A program made the translations under genes and the position numbers. From positions 1-48,502 of the forward strand of contig CACKHN010000001.1 of the NCBI GenBank assembly GCA_902599995.1: a stretch of 48,502 bases of DNA, given 5' to 3'. Origin of the DNA: an uncultured Pelagibacteraceae bacterium. GTDB taxonomy: Bacteria; Pseudomonadota; Alphaproteobacteria; Pelagibacterales; Pelagibacteraceae. Shown here one piece after another: positions 44,899 through 48,502 of this stretch (its first letter is position 1; every line of letters begins with the position of its first letter). Under the pieces are notes generated by a model, which saw only the letters and a list, made by a program, of their open reading frames with translations, ran no database searches and was not told the origin of the DNA.

Positions 44899-45672
44899 CT
44901 ACTTAGCTCTTTTTCCAGAAACACTAGTTGCAGCTGCCCAGATTACTAGACCAAATGCAATTTTGTTAATGAAGTCAGCTAAGTTGTAAACAACGTTAAG
45001 TGAGTCAGCATCTACTCCACCTGTTAAGTAACCAAAAATGTAACCTAAAGGGTAAATAGCCCAACCTACTGTAACAATCATTCTCATTGCACCAAAAGCA
45101 GTTACAAGAGCTTTGCTTCCACTTTTTGCTGCAGCTTTTCCAGCTTCACCTGAGAATACTTCATAAAGAATGTATATCCAACCTGCCATTCCGACAATAA
45201 AGCCAAGAGTAGCGTTGATGTATCCAGCTTCACCTAAGTATCCACCGATTAACATTACTAATGAACCAATTAGCAATCTCCAGAACATTCCAGAATTTGC
45301 TTTACCAATTGCTGCAAGAATTAAATAGAATTCTACCATCTGTAATGGCACAGTAATTAACCAGTCAATATATCTGTAAACAGTTGGTGAGTCTCCAGTA
45401 GCAACCCATACTTCTCTCATGTACATGTAGTGTATGAATGCAATACCAGTTACTAGCCCAGCAACAATAACTGAAGTTCTCCAGCCTGCTGCTACGTTAC
45501 CAACTTCCATGAAAAAGAAAGCAGTCGCTGCTAACATCCCCATAGAGATGATCCAGAACGAAATTCCTACGAAATCATCCTGATTCAACATGGTTGCGTC
45601 TGCTGCAATAGCTATACCTGAAAATCCAATCAGGGCCATAGCTGCTAAAGCAAACAATTTAAGTTTATTCAT
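44899..45672 (-). CDS. Proteorhodopsin, blue-absorbing type
   Basis: A 257-residue retinal protein with a signal peptide (about 1-24) and seven helices. Key residues: H81 (counter-ion partner), proton acceptor D103 in YIDWL, proton donor E114 in VEFYL and retinal Lys K237 in DFINKIAFG. The spectral-tuning residue, L in green forms, is Q111 (TVPLQMVEF), which indicates blue absorption. It pumps protons out using light and makes membrane potential. The ribosome site GAGAGGGAG (45679-45687) is strong and a terminator follows, pointing to separate, high expression. No retinal synthesis gene is in the window. Confidence 0.97.
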   Translation of the reverse strand: MNKLKLFALAAMALIGFSGIAIAADATMLNQDDFVGISFWIISMGMLAATAFFFMEVGNVAAGWRTSVIVAGLVTGIAFIHYMYMREVWVATGDSPTVYRYIDWLITVPLQMVEFYLILAAIGKANSGMFWRLLIGSLVMLIGGYLGEAGYINATLGFIVGMAGWIYILYEVFSGEAGKAAAKSGSKALVTAFGAMRMIVTVGWAIYPLGYIFGYLTGGVDADSLNVVYNLADFINKIAFGLVIWAAATSVSGKRAK

Positions 45673-45705
45673 AAAAAACTCCCTCTCTAGTTAGTTTTTA
45701 TTTTT

Positions 45706-45743
45706 TAGTTTATATAAACTAGACTTAAGCTTCCTTAAGTCAA
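45706..45743 (-). promoter_or_regulatory. Proteorhodopsin promoter region with two palindromes
   Basis: The perfect 16-bp palindrome TAGTTTATATAAACTA (45706-45721) directly adjoins an inverted repeat GACTTAAG-CTTC-CTTAAGTC (45722-45741). A -35-like TTGACT (minus strand, 45743-45738) overlaps the second; a -10-like TAGTTT (45721-45716), 16 bases away, lies in the first. The promoter is thus probably inside the palindromes, which then are operator or hairpin candidates. Confidence 0.45.
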
Positions 45744-45772
45744 AGTAGTCGTTAAATAGCAAATAAAAATGG

Positions 45773-45789
45773 ATTTGCGAAGAGCAAAT
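45773..45789. repeat. Third small inverted repeat in the proteorhodopsin-prpE gap
   Basis: ATTTGC (45773-45778) and GCAAAT (45784-45789) form a 6-bp stem with a five-base loop, in the 213-base gap between divergent proteorhodopsin and prpE. It is 32 bases past the 8-bp inverted repeat. The rest of the gap is AT-rich, with no other clear element. Confidence 0.5.
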
Positions 45790-45885
45790 TGTCACTAATT
45801 AACATTGATTTTACTTAATTTTTAAAATTAAATACAATTTATAAGTTAAAAACCAAATAAATTACTAAAATCGAATCGAATTAAC

Positions 45886-47784
45886 ATGTCGGATAAATTC
45901 AATCAAATTTATGATCATTCAATAAAAAATCCTGAAAAATTTTGGCAAGAAGCAGCTGAAGACATCTTTTGGTTTAAAAAACCGACAAAAATTTTAAATC
46001 AATCTAACCCTCCTTTCTATAAATGGTTTGAAGATGGAGTAACTAACACTTGTTACAACGCCTTAGACATTCATATCGATCAAGGTAGAGGAAAAAATAC
46101 TGCTCTAATCTATGACAGCCCAATTACAGGTAACAAAAGTAAGTTCACTTACGAAGAACTTAGGGCCAAAGTTGCAAAATTTGCTGGAGCATTAAAAGCT
46201 CAAGGAGTGAATAAGGGTGATCGAGTTATTATTTATATGCCAATGATCCCTGAAGCAGTGATTGCGATGCTTGGGTGTGCAAGAATTGGAGCAATCCACT
46301 CAGTTGTCTTTGGTGGATTTGCTTCTAATGAACTTGCAAGCAGAATTGATGATAGTAAAGCAAAATTATTGGTTACTGCCTCTTGTGGTTTTGAGCCTGG
46401 AAGAACAGTTGAATACAAACCCTTAGTTGATGAAGCAATCAAAATTGCAAATCACAAAATTGAAAAGATGATTTTATTCCAACGACCAGGTCATGAAGTA
46501 AAATTAAATTCACCCTTTGAAGCAAGTTGGGAAGAAGTGGTGTCTAATGCAGAAGCTACTGATTGTGTTGAAATGAACTCCAATGAATTTGCATATATTT
46601 TATATACCTCTGGAACAACTGGAACTCCTAAAGGAATAGTAAGAGATGTTGGAGGTCATATAGTTGCTCTGAAATGGACCATGAAAAATATTTACAATAT
46701 TGATACTAATGATATCTGGTGGTCTGCGAGTGATATTGGATGGATTGTTGGACACTCATATATTGTTTACGCCCCATTGTTTAAAGGCTGCACCACAGTT
46801 TTATTTGAAGGTAAGCCAGTTGGAACTCCAGATGCTGGAGCCTTTTGGAAAATTATTTCAGACTATAAAGTTAAATCTTTATTTACTGCCCCAACTGCAT
46901 TTAGGGCAATCAAGAAAGAGGACCCGAATGGTAAGTTTTTTTCAAAGTATGATCTAAGTAATTTTGAGAGTTTATTTTTAGCAGGTGAAAGAGCTGATCC
47001 AGATACAATCAAATGGGCTGAAAATTTACTTAAAGTTCCAGTCATTGATCATTGGTGGCAAACTGAAACAAGTTGGGCAATCAGTTCAAATTGTACTGGG
47101 ATAGAAATGATGGAAACAAAATATGGCTCAGCTTGCAAAGCTGTTCCTGGTTATGATGTAAAAATCATAAAACCAGATCAATCTTTAGCTAAACCAAATG
47201 AAATGGGTGACATTGTAGTGAAGCTACCTTTGCCTCCTGGAACATTCCCTACTCTATGGAATGCAGACAAAAGATATAAAGAAAATTACATGTCCAATTA
47301 TGATGGCTACTATCAAACTTATGATGCAGGACACATTGACGATGATGGCTACATTTGGATTATGTCTCGAACAGATGACATAATTAATGTTGCTGGTCAT
47401 AGATTATCAACTGGAGCAATAGAAGAAGTTTTGTCTGAACATCAATCTGTCGCTGAATGTGCTGTGTTAGGGATCGCCGATAAATTAAAAGGTCAATTAC
47501 CAATTGGCTTGGTAGTTCTCAAATCTGGAGTAGATAAAGATAATGAAACAATCTCTAAAGAGTGTATTCAAATGGTTAGGGCAAAAATTGGACCTGTTGC
47601 TGCATTTAAAGTTGCAATAGTTATTAAAAGGCTACCTAAAACAAGATCAGGTAAAATTTTAAGAGGAACAATTAGAAAAATTGCAGATAATGTTGAATAT
47701 AAAGTTCCTCCAACCATAGATGATCCAGCGATATTGACTGAAATAAAAGAGGATTTAATCAAAAATAAAATTCTTAATGGTTAA
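45886..47784 (+). CDS. prpE: Propionate--CoA ligase
   Basis: A 632-residue AMP-forming acyl-CoA synthetase. The phosphate-binding motif is YTSGTTGTPKG (240-250), WWQTETSW is the A5 motif and the catalytic lysine is K590 in TRSGKILRG. The stretch TASCGFEPGRTVEYKPLVDE is typical of PrpE rather than acetyl-CoA synthetase. It activates propionate to propionyl-CoA, the entry to the methylcitrate route for which prpD and prpF lie 34-40 kb away. It diverges from proteorhodopsin, and its end overlaps the SMR gene by 8 bases. Confidence 0.9.
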   Translation: MSDKFNQIYDHSIKNPEKFWQEAAEDIFWFKKPTKILNQSNPPFYKWFEDGVTNTCYNALDIHIDQGRGKNTALIYDSPITGNKSKFTYEELRAKVAKFAGALKAQGVNKGDRVIIYMPMIPEAVIAMLGCARIGAIHSVVFGGFASNELASRIDDSKAKLLVTASCGFEPGRTVEYKPLVDEAIKIANHKIEKMILFQRPGHEVKLNSPFEASWEEVVSNAEATDCVEMNSNEFAYILYTSGTTGTPKGIVRDVGGHIVALKWTMKNIYNIDTNDIWWSASDIGWIVGHSYIVYAPLFKGCTTVLFEGKPVGTPDAGAFWKIISDYKVKSLFTAPTAFRAIKKEDPNGKFFSKYDLSNFESLFLAGERADPDTIKWAENLLKVPVIDHWWQTETSWAISSNCTGIEMMETKYGSACKAVPGYDVKIIKPDQSLAKPNEMGDIVVKLPLPPGTFPTLWNADKRYKENYMSNYDGYYQTYDAGHIDDDGYIWIMSRTDDIINVAGHRLSTGAIEEVLSEHQSVAECAVLGIADKLKGQLPIGLVVLKSGVDKDNETISKECIQMVRAKIGPVAAFKVAIVIKRLPKTRSGKILRGTIRKIADNVEYKVPPTIDDPAILTEIKEDLIKNKILNG

Positions 47785-48109
47785 AACATATATATTTTTA
47801 GTAGGGGCAATATTTTGTGAGGTTGCTGGGACCATGCTGTTACCAGTATCTCAAAATTTTACAAAGCTTATCCCAACAGTTGCACTTTCAGTTTTTTATC
47901 TTTGCGCATTTTATCTTCTAACTTTTGTGGTAAATAAGCTCCCAATTGCAATTGTCTACGCCACATGGAGTGGTCTTGGAATTTTTACAATTGCGATATT
48001 AGGCTATATCTTCTTCAAGCAAACTCTAGCTTGGCAGGCTATTGTTGGCTTATTTTTAATTGTCATTGGTGTGATTCTGGTAAATAGCTTTACTGTTAAA
48101 CTTAACTAA
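47777..48109 (+). CDS. Small multidrug resistance (SMR/EmrE) family transporter
   Basis: A 110-residue protein with four hydrophobic helices and the essential membrane glutamate E15 in AIFCEVAGT. The motif IAIVYATWSGLGIFTIAILG (helix 3) is the family hallmark. SMR proteins exchange protons for cationic drugs, guanidinium or polyamines. It overlaps prpE by 8 bases, hence likely co-translated. The C-terminus overlaps the dihydroorotase 3' end by 8 bases. Confidence 0.9.
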   Translation: MVKTYIFLVGAIFCEVAGTMLLPVSQNFTKLIPTVALSVFYLCAFYLLTFVVNKLPIAIVYATWSGLGIFTIAILGYIFFKQTLAWQAIVGLFLIVIGVILVNSFTVKLN

Positions 48110-48502
48110 ACTTTAAAGGTATCCCTTCAGGATCTTCTAATATTTTACCATCTTCCATTTTGATATTTCCAGCAACAATTGTATGTGTAGGTGTACCTTT
48201 AAATTTGTAACCATTAAATGGAGACCATGCACATTTACTCTCAATATTTTCATTTTTAATTTCTATTGTTTTGTTCATATCTACAATTGTAAAATCAGCA
48301 TCATAACCTACTCTAATAAATCCTTTATTCTGGATACCAAAAATTTTTACAGGATTTTCACAAACTAGATTAATTAATTGAGTTAATGATAATTTCCCAT
48401 CGTTTACATGATTTAACATCACTGGCATTAAAGTTTGAACTCCTGGCATACCTGAAGGAGTTTCTGGATAAACTTTATCTTTATTCACTTTTAAATGAGG
48501 AG
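48102..48502 (-). CDS. pyrC: Dihydroorotase, C-terminal part; 5' end beyond window
   Basis: The minus-strand frame is open to the end of the window, so the gene starts beyond base 48502; 132 complete codons plus the stop are visible. PSGMPGVQTLMPVMLNHV is the type I dihydroorotase active-site stretch; NPVKIFGI, GYDADFTIVD and GTPTHTIVAG follow in the usual order. It closes carbamoyl-aspartate to dihydroorotate in pyrimidine synthesis. Allantoinase or hydantoinase relatives are less likely because of the PSGMPGVQT motif. The apparent GTG start at 48488 is not the real start. Confidence 0.85.
   Translation of the reverse strand, partial: PHLKVNKDKVYPETPSGMPGVQTLMPVMLNHVNDGKLSLTQLINLVCENPVKIFGIQNKGFIRVGYDADFTIVDMNKTIEIKNENIESKCAWSPFNGYKFKGTPTHTIVAGNIKMEDGKILEDPEGIPLKFS

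Noticed and set aside
45673-45885. Riboswitch in the proteorhodopsin leader
   Set aside because: The palindromes are short and overlap the likely promoter; no known aptamer pattern is visible.
1-48502. tRNA or rRNA genes, CRISPR arrays and insertion sequences
   Set aside because: All gaps are under 220 bases and none shows a cloverleaf, repeat-spacer pattern or transposase.

Overview
This AT-rich, tightly packed window looks like a SAR11 (Candidatus Pelagibacter-like) alphaproteobacterial chromosome. The evidence is the very short or overlapping gene junctions, a retinal proton pump (proteorhodopsin) next to a ferredoxin and ferredoxin-NADP reductase pair, an alphaproteobacterial type LexA box (GAAC-N7-GAAC) at umuD, and compact versions of housekeeping enzymes such as an IMP dehydrogenase without its CBS domains. 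I see no rRNA, tRNA, CRISPR array, insertion sequence or phage gene. No stretch over 300 bases lacks a gene. The genes at both window ends are cut by the window edge.

Region 1 (1-18192) is an accessory-looking carboxylic acid catabolism cluster. It holds four MmgE/PrpD-family proteins (one a clear PrpD), a TcuA-like flavoprotein, an Ldh2-family dehydrogenase, an aconitase, a PrpF isomerase, a TauD-like dioxygenase, two TauE/SafE exporters, an SDR-fold protein without its catalytic Ser and Tyr, and a complete tripartite tricarboxylate transporter (tctCBA). Two divergent promoter regions inside it carry palindromes that look like operators. A plausible reading is uptake through TctCBA, then oxidation or dehydration, isomerisation (PrpF) and hydration (aconitase) of a tricarballylate-, aconitate- or methylcitrate-like acid. 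The substrate cannot be fixed from sequence alone.

Region 2 (18189-34017) is mostly core metabolism: a multi-domain rhodanese protein, pxpA, TPR proteins, a TerC-family exporter, panB, gloA, guaA, guaB, rlmE, a glycosyltransferase, pssA, psd, icd, alaS and recA. guaB-TPR-guaA and psd-pssA-glycosyltransferase-rlmE look like operons, with one-base or zero-base junctions. recA carries a one-mismatch LexA box and is followed by a clear terminator.

Region 3 (34018-42803) holds a TolC-type outer membrane protein overlapping a D-glycerate 3-kinase-like gene, a SOUL haem-binding protein, umuDC under a LexA box, a periplasmic amidohydrolase, two envelope glycosyltransferases, and dksA. dksA is followed by two translationally coupled tiny membrane-protein ORFs.

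Region 4 (42804-48502) is the proteorhodopsin neighbourhood. Proteorhodopsin (blue-tuned by its Gln), a terminator, ferredoxin, ferredoxin-NADP reductase and a glutathione transferase lie on the minus strand. Divergent from them are propionate-CoA ligase (prpE) and an SMR transporter, and the window ends inside a minus-strand dihydroorotase.
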